IMG/VR virus record: IMGVR_UViG_3300008262_000158
Span: 1 to 36,469 of that record
Source: a virus
Length of the DNA stretch: 36,469 bases
Direction: 5' to 3' (one strand)
The number at the start of each line of letters is the position of its first letter. Within the stretch, counting starts at the first letter, position 1. The notes below the pieces were generated by a model. It was not told where the DNA came from and did no database searches. It worked only from the letters and a program-made list of their open reading frames with translations. The position numbers were made by a program, and so were the translations under genes. Positions 23,748-29,618 of the stretch are shown piece by piece.

Positions 23748-25286
23748 TTAAAAACTTACACCGCCAAAGCGAGAGTGTGTCATAACATTTTGTCCTAAAC
23801 TAAATGAACCTACTCTTTGTTTAGGTATGATTGCAATTGTGATAGCATTAGATAAAGCGTCTTTAATGTCATCGTGTGGAGGATGAGCCATAACTAGCTC
23901 TTCTTCTAAGGTTTGACAATTACCACCTTTATAATGCCATATCTGCATATTATCATACTTTGGTTCAAGTACTGCACCAACACGTTCTTCCTTATCACCA
24001 AGATGTCTTGTTGGTCTGAATTCATCTATAGATAAAGCAATTCCATTAGGTTTAAGGTAACTTTCTTTAAGTTCCTTAACAATTGTTTGTTGAGCTACTG
24101 TAATTTCAGCTCTTAACTTCCTGAATCCCCACTTTTCCCAAGCAGTCACTATATGGTTATAGTATTCAATGATTCGATCAGTTTTAAATCTATCTATGTC
24201 TAATACGTAGAAATTACCTTGATGATCTACACCAATCACTACAAGAGCAGTGTAGTCGGCTTTCTTTCTTAATGAGAACGCAAAGTCAATAGCAGCATAA
24301 ACATTAAGTTTTCTATCTCTGATATACCAGTCACCTTCTTTATTTTGTAGTACTGCTCTATCATAATACTGGAACTTATCTGCATCAATCCTAGCAGTAT
24401 CACCACTATTCGGATTGTTATAATACTGAGCATAAAATTGAGTTTGATCCACATATTTAGCTTTAATCCTTGCAAGTTCTTTAGAGTCAAATCCAAATGT
24501 CTTACCATCTGCACGAGTTTGTTTAGTCCAAAGGTATTCACCATCTGTTTCTACGACTCTTTGGAATAGTTCGTAAACTTCTTCTTCTAATTCTACTTCA
24601 CCTGATTCATTGAAGTGAACTTCCTTCATGTTAATCATAGTGTCATAGATATCTTTTGGATGGTATCTAGTACCTACAACCCATTCAAGTGCTCCTGGAT
24701 TCTCAATAGAAGCTAACTGTGAATATGCTGAGGAAACTTTATCACGACCATCTTCAGTGTAAGCGTTACCAGGTACAACAATGTCATCAAGAACAACAAC
24801 GTCAGCATGAAAACCTGTGGTATTAGATGTAAGTCCAACGGCTTTACATGTTGCATCTCGAATACCTTCCAATTTACGTTGTGGATGATCTACGGCAATT
24901 TCAGCTACTGCCCATTTCTCACGTTTACCTTCATCAGGATTAATCATCTCTGACCAGTATCTACGATAAATAGGACTATCTATAATCTGTTTAATAGCAT
25001 AAAGCTGTTTCTCAGCTAAGTCTGCTGTAGCAGATACATATAGAATCGTTGTTTCTGGATGTTTAGTAATCCACCAAGCAGTTCTATAAGCAATCAGTTT
25101 ACTCTTCATGTGACCACGAGGAAGTAGAACTAATTGATTGTTCTTAGCTTCGGAACGAGTCCACCATTGGATGAGTTCTTCGTGAACAGATCCAAGCATC
25201 AAGTGTGGAGCTACTAACTTAATAAATACTAATAAGTCATCCTCAGCTGACTGACGAATAGCTTCGACTCTAGTTTGCATTACCAC
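23748..25286 (-). CDS. terminase large subunit
   Basis: A 512-residue packaging motor. The ATPase half shows 'VLLPRGHMKSKL' (53-64; Walker A variant, as in T7-like terminases), 'ILYVSATADLAEKQL' (81-95; coupling motif) and 'VVVLDD' (163-168; Walker B). The nuclease half has 'YAAIDFAFSLRKKADYTALV' near residues 334-353, with the first catalytic Asp of the RNase H-like fold, and 'HPPHDDIKDAL' near 471-481 with the last acidic pair. It pumps DNA into the procapsid and cuts concatemers. The gene overlaps the 83-residue gene by seven bases and precedes the portal gene by 13. Confidence 0.95.
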   Translation of the reverse strand: MVMQTRVEAIRQSAEDDLLVFIKLVAPHLMLGSVHEELIQWWTRSEAKNNQLVLLPRGHMKSKLIAYRTAWWITKHPETTILYVSATADLAEKQLYAIKQIIDSPIYRRYWSEMINPDEGKREKWAVAEIAVDHPQRKLEGIRDATCKAVGLTSNTTGFHADVVVLDDIVVPGNAYTEDGRDKVSSAYSQLASIENPGALEWVVGTRYHPKDIYDTMINMKEVHFNESGEVELEEEVYELFQRVVETDGEYLWTKQTRADGKTFGFDSKELARIKAKYVDQTQFYAQYYNNPNSGDTARIDADKFQYYDRAVLQNKEGDWYIRDRKLNVYAAIDFAFSLRKKADYTALVVIGVDHQGNFYVLDIDRFKTDRIIEYYNHIVTAWEKWGFRKLRAEITVAQQTIVKELKESYLKPNGIALSIDEFRPTRHLGDKEERVGAVLEPKYDNMQIWHYKGGNCQTLEEELVMAHPPHDDIKDALSNAITIAIIPKQRVGSFSLGQNVMTHSRFGGVSF

Positions 25287-25531
25287 TTGACTTTATTAGC
25301 CCAAAAAGCAGCACTCATCTTACCTTTAGCAATATTCTTAGCGTGTCTTGCTTTAAAAGATTTAGCTCTAGCAGTATCAGTCTTATCTCCAGATACACCT
25401 TTTTGACCAAAACGAATAAGCTTCTCTTTATCACCTTCTTTAGCTAAAACAGCATGACTCTTAGTAGGATGACTAGGTGTTCTCTTAGGTTTATTATAAC
25501 CTGAGAATGTTTCCTTGCCCTTCTTAATCAT
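25280..25531 (-). CDS. 83-residue basic protein upstream of terminase
   Basis: A Lys-rich protein with the pattern 'GYNKPKRTPSHPTKSHAVLA', 'IRFGQKGVSGDKTDTARAKS' and 'RHAKNIAKGKMSAAFWANKV'. I recall this as a widespread phage protein (KSHxVxA...IRFGQQGVxG...AKGKMSAAYWA), often near head genes and possibly DUF6321; the role is unknown. It overlaps the 49-residue gene by four bases (ATGA) and the terminase start by seven. The basic, Gly-rich character would suit binding to DNA or RNA. Confidence 0.8.
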   Translation of the reverse strand: MIKKGKETFSGYNKPKRTPSHPTKSHAVLAKEGDKEKLIRFGQKGVSGDKTDTARAKSFKARHAKNIAKGKMSAAFWANKVKW

Positions 25532-25677
25532 TTCTTCTTCGCAGTCTTTGCAGCTTGTTTAAACGCTTTGGCAGTTGGAGCACCCTTAGTTCCAGGTTTT
25601 CGCATCTTTTCTCCAGAACCTGCAGCTATACGTTTACGTTTAGCATGAAGATTGGCATATAATCCAGGTTTAGCCAT
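25528..25677 (-). CDS. 49-residue very basic phage protein
   Basis: The protein begins 'MAKPGLYANLHAKRKRIAAG' and continues 'SGEKMRKPGTKGAPTAKAFK' before a Lys-rich end. I recognise this pattern (MAKPGLYANIHAKRxRI...GEKMRKPGxxGAPT) as a small conserved protein in many aquatic phages; its function is not known to me. The ATGA overlap with the next gene and eight-base overlap with the previous one show coupled translation. It is too short for default gene-calling cut-offs used in many pipelines. Confidence 0.78.
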   Translation of the reverse strand: MAKPGLYANLHAKRKRIAAGSGEKMRKPGTKGAPTAKAFKQAAKTAKKK

Positions 25678-25798
25678 TTTTCATAGCTTTCTTTGTAGGT
25701 TTAGACATCATTTTCTTGCCTGATTTTTTAGCTGCTTTTTTTGCGGCTTCCACACCAGTCTTAGTGTAACTGTATTTTTTTCCGTTTACCATTGGCAT
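25670..25798 (-). CDS. 42-residue Lys-rich protein
   Basis: The protein begins 'MPMVNGKKYSYTKTGVEAAK', followed by repeated AAKK-type blocks ending 'KPTKKAMKNG'. The start (MPxVNGKKYxYTxxG) resembles a small basic protein that recurs in aquatic phage genomes. It sits between two other small basic genes, overlapping the downstream one by eight bases. Composition (over one third Lys/Arg) suggests nucleic-acid binding, possibly as a minor virion protein; this is inference. Confidence 0.72.
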   Translation of the reverse strand: MPMVNGKKYSYTKTGVEAAKKAAKKSGKKMMSKPTKKAMKNG

Positions 25799-25800
25799 GA

Positions 25801-25938
25801 TTATTTACCTTTCTTTTTAGTTTTAGCCATCTTTTTTTCTTTGGCTTCTTCTTTCTTACCTTCTTTTTTCTCATGAAGTTTTTTAGCCTTCATAGATTTA
25901 TATTTCTCTTTACCACCATACTCTTTGATCATAGCCAT
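25801..25938 (-). CDS. 45-residue Lys/Glu-rich protein
   Basis: Begins 'MAMIKEYGGKEKYKSMKAKK' and then is almost only Lys, Glu, Ala and Gly, a single charged helix. GGAGA lies a few bases before the ATG, inside the end of the preceding gene, and the ATG overlaps that gene's TAA by one base. It belongs to the run of basic genes between the endolysin and terminase genes. 'MIKEYGGKEKYxSKxAMxKHE' type sequences occur in phages, but I know no function. Confidence 0.7.
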   Translation of the reverse strand: MAMIKEYGGKEKYKSMKAKKLHEKKEGKKEEAKEKKMAKTKKKGK

Positions 25939-26096
25939 TATTTTCTCCTTTTAGAAATACCTGCTTGACTTAGTGCAATTGCTATTGCTTGTTTTTGTGA
26001 TTTAACTTTCTTAGGTGATTTACCTACGTTAAGTTCACCACGTTTAAACTCTTTCATCACTTTAGATATCTTTTTTTGTGCTTTAGTTTTTTGCAT
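25938..26096 (-). CDS. 52-residue basic protein (DUF6496-like)
   Basis: Contains 'KVMKEFKRGELNVGKSPKKV' and 'SQKQAIAIALSQAGISKRRK', the pattern of the small DUF6496-like proteins (KVMxEFKxGxL...KQAIAIALSxAG) found in phage and bacterial genomes. The family role is unknown. The conserved C-terminal helix and basic ends suggest nucleic-acid binding. Its ATG overlaps the endolysin stop by one base, and its stop overlaps the next ATG. Confidence 0.78.
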   Translation of the reverse strand: MQKTKAQKKISKVMKEFKRGELNVGKSPKKVKSQKQAIAIALSQAGISKRRK

Positions 26097-26548
26097 TATA
26101 CAGTTCCTTCAAATAACTTACGTTCATCTAATCTTCTCTTCTGTAAACCTTTTAGTACCTTACCACCAGCTCTACAATACTTAACTAGCGATTCCATAGC
26201 CGCTTCTTTATCGCCACGTAGCAACGCTTGACGGATGGTTGAACGCTGAAAGCATCCAAGACCCAGATTGAAGCAAAAAGAAACAATGCTATCGAATTCG
26301 TGTTGTCTAAGAGGCACGTTAGGTAACATCTTAGATACTCCCAACTCGAAACGATTGAGGTCGTGTTTAAGAATTCCATCTATTTCCTCGTTTGTAAATG
26401 TTTTATTCCATGCTTCTGGAAGAGACTTACCATCTCCAATAAGATGACCCACACCGACAGTCCATAAACCAGCAGGACACTTATAAGGCTTATTACGAAC
26501 ACCTTCATGATGTCGGATTAACTTAATTGCCTCTTTAGATACTTTCAC
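26096..26548 (-). CDS. endolysin, GH24 phage lysozyme (T4/P22 type)
   Basis: A peptidoglycan-cleaving lysozyme. Counting from the GTG at 26548 (150 residues), the GH24 triad has canonical spacing: E15, eight residues, C24 (a known replacement for Asp), five residues, T30 ('YKCPAGLWTVGVGH'). 'LRQHEFDSIVSFCFNLG' and 'GLQKRRLDERKLF' are the usual C-terminal elements. A longer frame from a TTG at 26623 adds 25 residues that look like a Lys-Lys start plus hydrophobic anchor (LLLQVLLAFTLVLALG), but it has a poor ribosome site and lies in another frame of the holin-like gene. I prefer the GTG. Confidence 0.92.
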   Translation of the reverse strand: MKVSKEAIKLIRHHEGVRNKPYKCPAGLWTVGVGHLIGDGKSLPEAWNKTFTNEEIDGILKHDLNRFELGVSKMLPNVPLRQHEFDSIVSFCFNLGLGCFQRSTIRQALLRGDKEAAMESLVKYCRAGGKVLKGLQKRRLDERKLFEGTV

Positions 26549-27032
26549 GTTTCTTTTCCCAAGTGCGAGAACCAAAGTAAAAGCCAATAATACTTGCAGT
26601 AATAGCCATTTCTTCAGAACCAAATACTTCTTGAGAAGCTACAACAAAATCTACACCAGACCACATAGCCCAACCTAATGAGATAAGGTTAATAATAACA
26701 AGTTCACCTACAAAGATAAACGCTACTACAGGTCTAACCATAGCGTTCCAGTTCTTAACTGTAGGACTTGCACTTTCTACTAACTTAGCATCGTGAGTAT
26801 ATAAAGCTTCACGTTCTTGAGCATAAGTCTCAGCATAAGTGCCTTCTAATTCAATAGCTGCAATCTTTTCTTGAGCTACAAAACCTTTTTCTGCCATAAG
26901 CAAAGCTTGGGCATTTTGTAATTGAGCCATTTCACGCTCATGTTTTTGATCTCCTTTTTGTTGGAAGAATCCAAGCAAAGAAGGTAATCCTGAAGTAGCA
27001 AATCCTAGTATACCAGATAATATTGATAACAT
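26535..27032 (-). CDS. holin-like membrane protein (GTA_holin_3TM-like)
   Basis: A 165-residue membrane protein. It has an N-terminal hydrophobic segment (residues 1-22, 'ILSGILGFATSGLPSLLGFF'), a charged helical middle, then 'VKNWNAMVRPVVAFIFVGEL' (the W-x-x-x-VRP signature before a membrane helix, about 93-122) and a last hydrophobic segment 'AITASIIGFYFGSRTWEKKR'. This layout matches the three-segment holin family described for gene transfer agents and many phages. It directly precedes and overlaps the endolysin gene, as expected for a lysis pair. Function is inferred from family layout and position. Confidence 0.75.
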   Translation of the reverse strand: MLSILSGILGFATSGLPSLLGFFQQKGDQKHEREMAQLQNAQALLMAEKGFVAQEKIAAIELEGTYAETYAQEREALYTHDAKLVESASPTVKNWNAMVRPVVAFIFVGELVIINLISLGWAMWSGVDFVVASQEVFGSEEMAITASIIGFYFGSRTWEKKRESI

Positions 27033-27033
27033 G

Positions 27034-27429
27034 TTAGTTTCCTAGTGGGTTAATAACTGCTTTTTTAAGAGCCTTCATGTCTTCTTTGACATTAGTTACT
27101 GTATCAGCAATCTTGTCTTGTGAAGATCTAGCCATAGCATTAGCTTCAATAGCCTTACCATAAGCTTCGTTAGCTTTCTCTAGAGCACGATTGTTAGACA
27201 TCATTACGTCTACAAGTTGTCTCTCAGTGGATTTAGATCTATCTTCTAATACAGTAATGCGTGTTTCTACATTACTCATTTTCTTTACTTCATCAATCGT
27301 ACTCTGTAAGTCGTTGAAGAGGGTTATTCCGTAGTAGACTGGTCCACCTATTGCGGTTAAGAGAATCGAACCTATCACCAATAGTTGTTTCGGTGAGAAG
27401 CGTGAGAGTAAACTCTTGAGTTCGTCCAT
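27034..27429 (-). CDS. membrane-anchored coiled-coil protein, candidate inner-membrane spanin
   Basis: A 131-residue protein with one membrane segment near the N-terminus ('LLVIGSILLTAIGGPVYYGI', about 15-35) and a long periplasmic coiled coil ('VETRITVLEDRSKSTERQLV' onward). This is the topology of i-spanins (Rz-type), which fuse inner and outer membranes at lysis. It lies upstream of holin and endolysin. Its first 137 bases overlap, in another frame, the end of the Cys-rich exported protein gene. No separate outer-membrane lipoprotein with a lipobox was found nearby, so the spanin role is a proposal. Confidence 0.62.
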   Translation of the reverse strand: MDELKSLLSRFSPKQLLVIGSILLTAIGGPVYYGITLFNDLQSTIDEVKKMSNVETRITVLEDRSKSTERQLVDVMMSNNRALEKANEAYGKAIEANAMARSSQDKIADTVTNVKEDMKALKKAVINPLGN

Positions 27430-28345
27430 ATTCTTGTTCCTGTTCTAGTTTAAATATTTCTTCTATTTGTTGTTGTTGCATGTTATAAGATTGATTAATT
27501 AAATTCAAACTCATAACTAATCCAAATCCTGGTACTAAATCTTTACCTTTTGGTACATCAGGAGTCTTTATTTCTACTTTTGCTGATCCTGCTGTTGTAT
27601 TTGCAGGTATTCTAGCCTCTGTAGCCGATGTCGTCGTAGTATCTTTTACTTGTACGGTTGTTACCGAAGTAGCTGGAGTCTCCACCGTCGTTTGCAACGC
27701 AGTCAGTTCCTGTGCAATTACAGGTTCTGGTTGGATTAACGGAGCAGTTGTGACTTGCGACAAAGGACTCATTGGATTCAACGGACTTATCGGACTTACA
27801 GGTGATTCCACATTCGTGGGATTTGTGATAGATTTCGCACACTCGTTTAAAACCACAGTCCAAGGACCAAATATGGGAGTTGAATAAGGATCTGAGCATA
27901 TTGAGCTTCTCGACTCTTGAATTGATCCAATATATCCAGCTTCGCATGTTAAAGTTCTGTATTCTCTTGCTTCGAAACAGGTTGGCGGATCTTGCGTGCA
28001 ATTGTCACTAGCCGTTGTCCAATCTGACCAGCTTTGTGTAGAGCAACTATAATTCCTGCTTTGATTAATCCCACCGCTATAATGAGGTAACGGACAAGCA
28101 AGTGTCCTAGTTTCAATACTATCGGTGCAACTCGGTTGTAAATACATCGAACAATACGGATCGTTAGGTCTATACCACGTACAATAATGGTTTTGCATAA
28201 CATCAGGAACTGTAATACCTTCACAAAACATTGACCCATCTTGATACCACCCTTCTGGAGTTGACGAAAAAGAACAATACCAGGCATACGCATTACTTGC
28301 TGTCAGAGACAGTAGGAAGCTCAGGAAGATTGAAATCCTCACCAT
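27293..28345 (-). CDS. exported Cys-rich protein with two TSP1-like repeats and Pro-rich linker
   Basis: Started at the ATG at 28345 the product has about 350 residues, because 'MVRISIFLSFLLSLTASNAYA' is a clear signal peptide; the longer frame to 28399 would bury it. After the signal come a Cys/Trp/Tyr-rich region, then two related repeats of about 45 residues. Each has a 'RTLxC' segment, a 'G-x-I-x-x-SR' turn, a Trp-Thr and a closing Cys, as in thrombospondin-like or bacterial Cys-repeat modules. A Pro/Ser linker ('SPVSPISPLNPMSPLSQ'), a Thr/Val-rich stretch and a charged helical end follow. It is probably periplasmic or surface-exposed. Its function is unknown; adsorption block or lysis partner are possibilities. 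Confidence 0.72.
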   Translation of the reverse strand: MVRISIFLSFLLSLTASNAYAWYCSFSSTPEGWYQDGSMFCEGITVPDVMQNHYCTWYRPNDPYCSMYLQPSCTDSIETRTLACPLPHYSGGINQSRNYSCSTQSWSDWTTASDNCTQDPPTCFEAREYRTLTCEAGYIGSIQESRSSICSDPYSTPIFGPWTVVLNECAKSITNPTNVESPVSPISPLNPMSPLSQVTTAPLIQPEPVIAQELTALQTTVETPATSVTTVQVKDTTTTSATEARIPANTTAGSAKVEIKTPDVPKGKDLVPGFGLVMSLNLINQSYNMQQQQIEEIFKLEQEQEYGRTQEFTLTLLTETTIGDRFDSLNRNRWTSLLRNNPLQRLTEYD

Positions 28346-28778
28346 AGAGTGCTTTAAACCTTTCTGGATATCGTTTAAACCATGCTTTTCTAGCTGCATG
28401 ACCCATCATTCCTGCATAAGGGCAAGGACTACCTGACATTTCCATAGCGTTCCAGCCTCGGATGTCTTGACAAAGGACACTTACACCTGTTACTTTTAAA
28501 CCTCCAGTATTAAACGCATTGAATATCTTAATACGTTCACAGTTCTCATCTACAATAGTCATACCACCACTGATAGATAGTACACCTGTATTAGCACCAC
28601 CACTTACACCTGAACGACACATATCGTTAGAGAAACCAGAGATACTTGGTGCCATAGCTGACGGTACTGGCATACCTTTTTGATTAATTGTGGTAGTATC
28701 TGCATGAGCATGATCTACAAACCAGAGTACTAATAAAACTATAACTGTCCAACTAAATACTTTAGAGAATGTTTTCAT
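28293..28778 (-). CDS. exported protein with four or more Cys, function unknown
   Basis: A 161-residue protein with a signal peptide ('MKTFSKVFSWTVIVLLVLWF' then VDHAHA|D). The mature part is Gly/Ser-rich with Cys in 'NDMCRSG', 'DENCERI', 'VLCQDIRG' and 'SGSPCPYAGMMGHAA', probably forming disulphides in the periplasm. The C-terminal 'KAWFKRYPERFKALYGEDFN' is amphipathic. It is coupled to the Cys-rich repeat protein by a 53-base overlap, so the two exported proteins are likely made together. I recognise no family. Confidence 0.75.
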   Translation of the reverse strand: MKTFSKVFSWTVIVLLVLWFVDHAHADTTTINQKGMPVPSAMAPSISGFSNDMCRSGVSGGANTGVLSISGGMTIVDENCERIKIFNAFNTGGLKVTGVSVLCQDIRGWNAMEMSGSPCPYAGMMGHAARKAWFKRYPERFKALYGEDFNLPELPTVSDSK

Positions 28779-28783
28779 TCTTT

Positions 28784-28942
28784 TTACATAAACCTGTGAG
28801 TTAATAGAAACACAATTACAAAACCTGCAGTACCAAGTAATATCTGCTCTAGTCGTTTTAATCTAGCATTGATCTGTTCATAACGTAATGCACAGATCTC
28901 TTCGTGCGTATTTAGCTTTGATTCTACGTCATGTTTAACCAT
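28784..28942 (-). CDS. 52-residue C-terminally anchored membrane protein
   Basis: A short gene: residues 1-34 are charged and helical ('HDVESKLNTHEEICALRYEQ', 'NARLKRLEQ') and residues 35-50 are a membrane segment ('ILLGTAGFVIVFLLTH'). Similar small proteins (THExxCAxRYxxIxxRLxRLE followed by a membrane helix) occur in phage lysis regions and are sometimes called holin-like or spanin-like. It starts one base after the homing endonuclease stop and precedes the exported-protein genes, so it belongs to the lysis/envelope segment. Confidence 0.72.
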   Translation of the reverse strand: MVKHDVESKLNTHEEICALRYEQINARLKRLEQILLGTAGFVIVFLLTHRFM

Positions 28943-28943
28943 G

Positions 28944-29483
28944 TTATTCCTCTGCTGGTAAAGGTGTGTTGTTTTGTTTTTTAATCATACTAATTTTCAT
29001 TTTAGTTTCTTCCGTTAATTTACGACCTAATGATTTTAGTCTTATTTTTTCTTTAGTTTCTTCTGATAGTTTTCTACCAAGTTTAGCTTGCCTTAACTTC
29101 TCACGATGCTCTGGAGTAAATTTAGGAACATTAGGCTTATTAGCCATTTGTATCTTTACTTGTTGAGAATAATCTTTTCTAGCCTTATCGTAAGTTTTAG
29201 AAGATACTCTTTCGTATCTACCAACACTACTCATCATAAAGAAAGCTCTAGTCATGTTCTCACCATAAGCCTTCCACAACATCCAATGAGCTATGTAATG
29301 TTGCCTAGCAGTTAATGCTACTAGATTACTTTTATCATTAGAACCACCACTACTTTTAGGTATGATGTGATGAAGTTCATAATATCCAGCTATAACTTGA
29401 CCTTTTAATACTGCTATAAACTTGTTATAGCGGTTTAAATAGTGTTGATTAAGCACTAGGTTTGTCAGCTGGAATAGGAACAT
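28944..29483 (-). CDS. HNH homing endonuclease with NUMOD3 repeats
   Basis: A 179-residue free-standing homing endonuclease. 'ELHHIIPKSSGGSNDKSNLV' (36-55) is the HNH core with its His-His pair and Asn, followed by 'ARQHYIAHWML'. Near residues 135-165 there are two copies of the NUMOD3 DNA-binding repeat (GRKLSEETKEKI and GRKLTEETKMKI). These enzymes cut alleles that lack them and spread by repair. The start lies inside the 55-residue fibre-associated gene in another frame, and the C-terminus 'NNTPLPAEE' resembles the end of that gene's product (NVPIPADKPSA). A different start is possible, since the first 15 residues are not typical of the family. Confidence 0.88.
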   Translation of the reverse strand: MFLFQLTNLVLNQHYLNRYNKFIAVLKGQVIAGYYELHHIIPKSSGGSNDKSNLVALTARQHYIAHWMLWKAYGENMTRAFFMMSSVGRYERVSSKTYDKARKDYSQQVKIQMANKPNVPKFTPEHREKLRQAKLGRKLSEETKEKIRLKSLGRKLTEETKMKISMIKKQNNTPLPAEE

Positions 29484-29616
29484 TTCCTTCCGACAACCAC
29501 TTTTGATACTCTACAAAATCCATGTTATCTGGGTCAAATGGGATGCAAGCGTTGTCTAATAATCTTAAAATGCAATTTAATTCTACTCCATTATATTCTT
29601 GATATTTTTTATACAT
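29449..29616 (-). CDS. 55-residue tail-fibre-associated (chaperone-like) protein
   Basis: A short gene between the 365-residue fibre gene (two bases away) and the HNH gene. 'VELNCILRLLDNACIPFDPD' and 'DFVEYQKWLSEGNVPIPADK' follow a pattern (R...DNxxIPFDPxNxDYxxYxxWxxEGNTPxPAD) that occurs in small proteins encoded beside phage tail fibres. They are thought to assist fibre assembly or to be small tail components. Its last 35 bases overlap the HNH frame. It was probably the original 3' neighbour of the membrane protein at 28784 before the endonuclease gene arrived. Confidence 0.75.
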   Translation of the reverse strand: MYKKYQEYNGVELNCILRLLDNACIPFDPDNMDFVEYQKWLSEGNVPIPADKPSA

Positions 29617-29618
29617 TT

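Noticed and set aside
27355-27380. GAATCGAACC, resembling the T-loop end of a tRNA
   Set aside because: No matching acceptor, D or anticodon stems are found around it, and it lies within coding sequence.
27612-28293. Two open minus-strand frames (27612-28001 and 27949-28293) inside the Cys-rich exported gene
   Set aside because: They have no signal peptide, domain or good start site, and the frame in use has a clear signal peptide, paired Cys repeats and a Pro-rich linker.
27949-28293. Candidate outer-membrane spanin lipoprotein nested near the coiled-coil gene
   Set aside because: No lipobox (L-x-[G/A/S]-C after a short signal) was found in any frame examined here.
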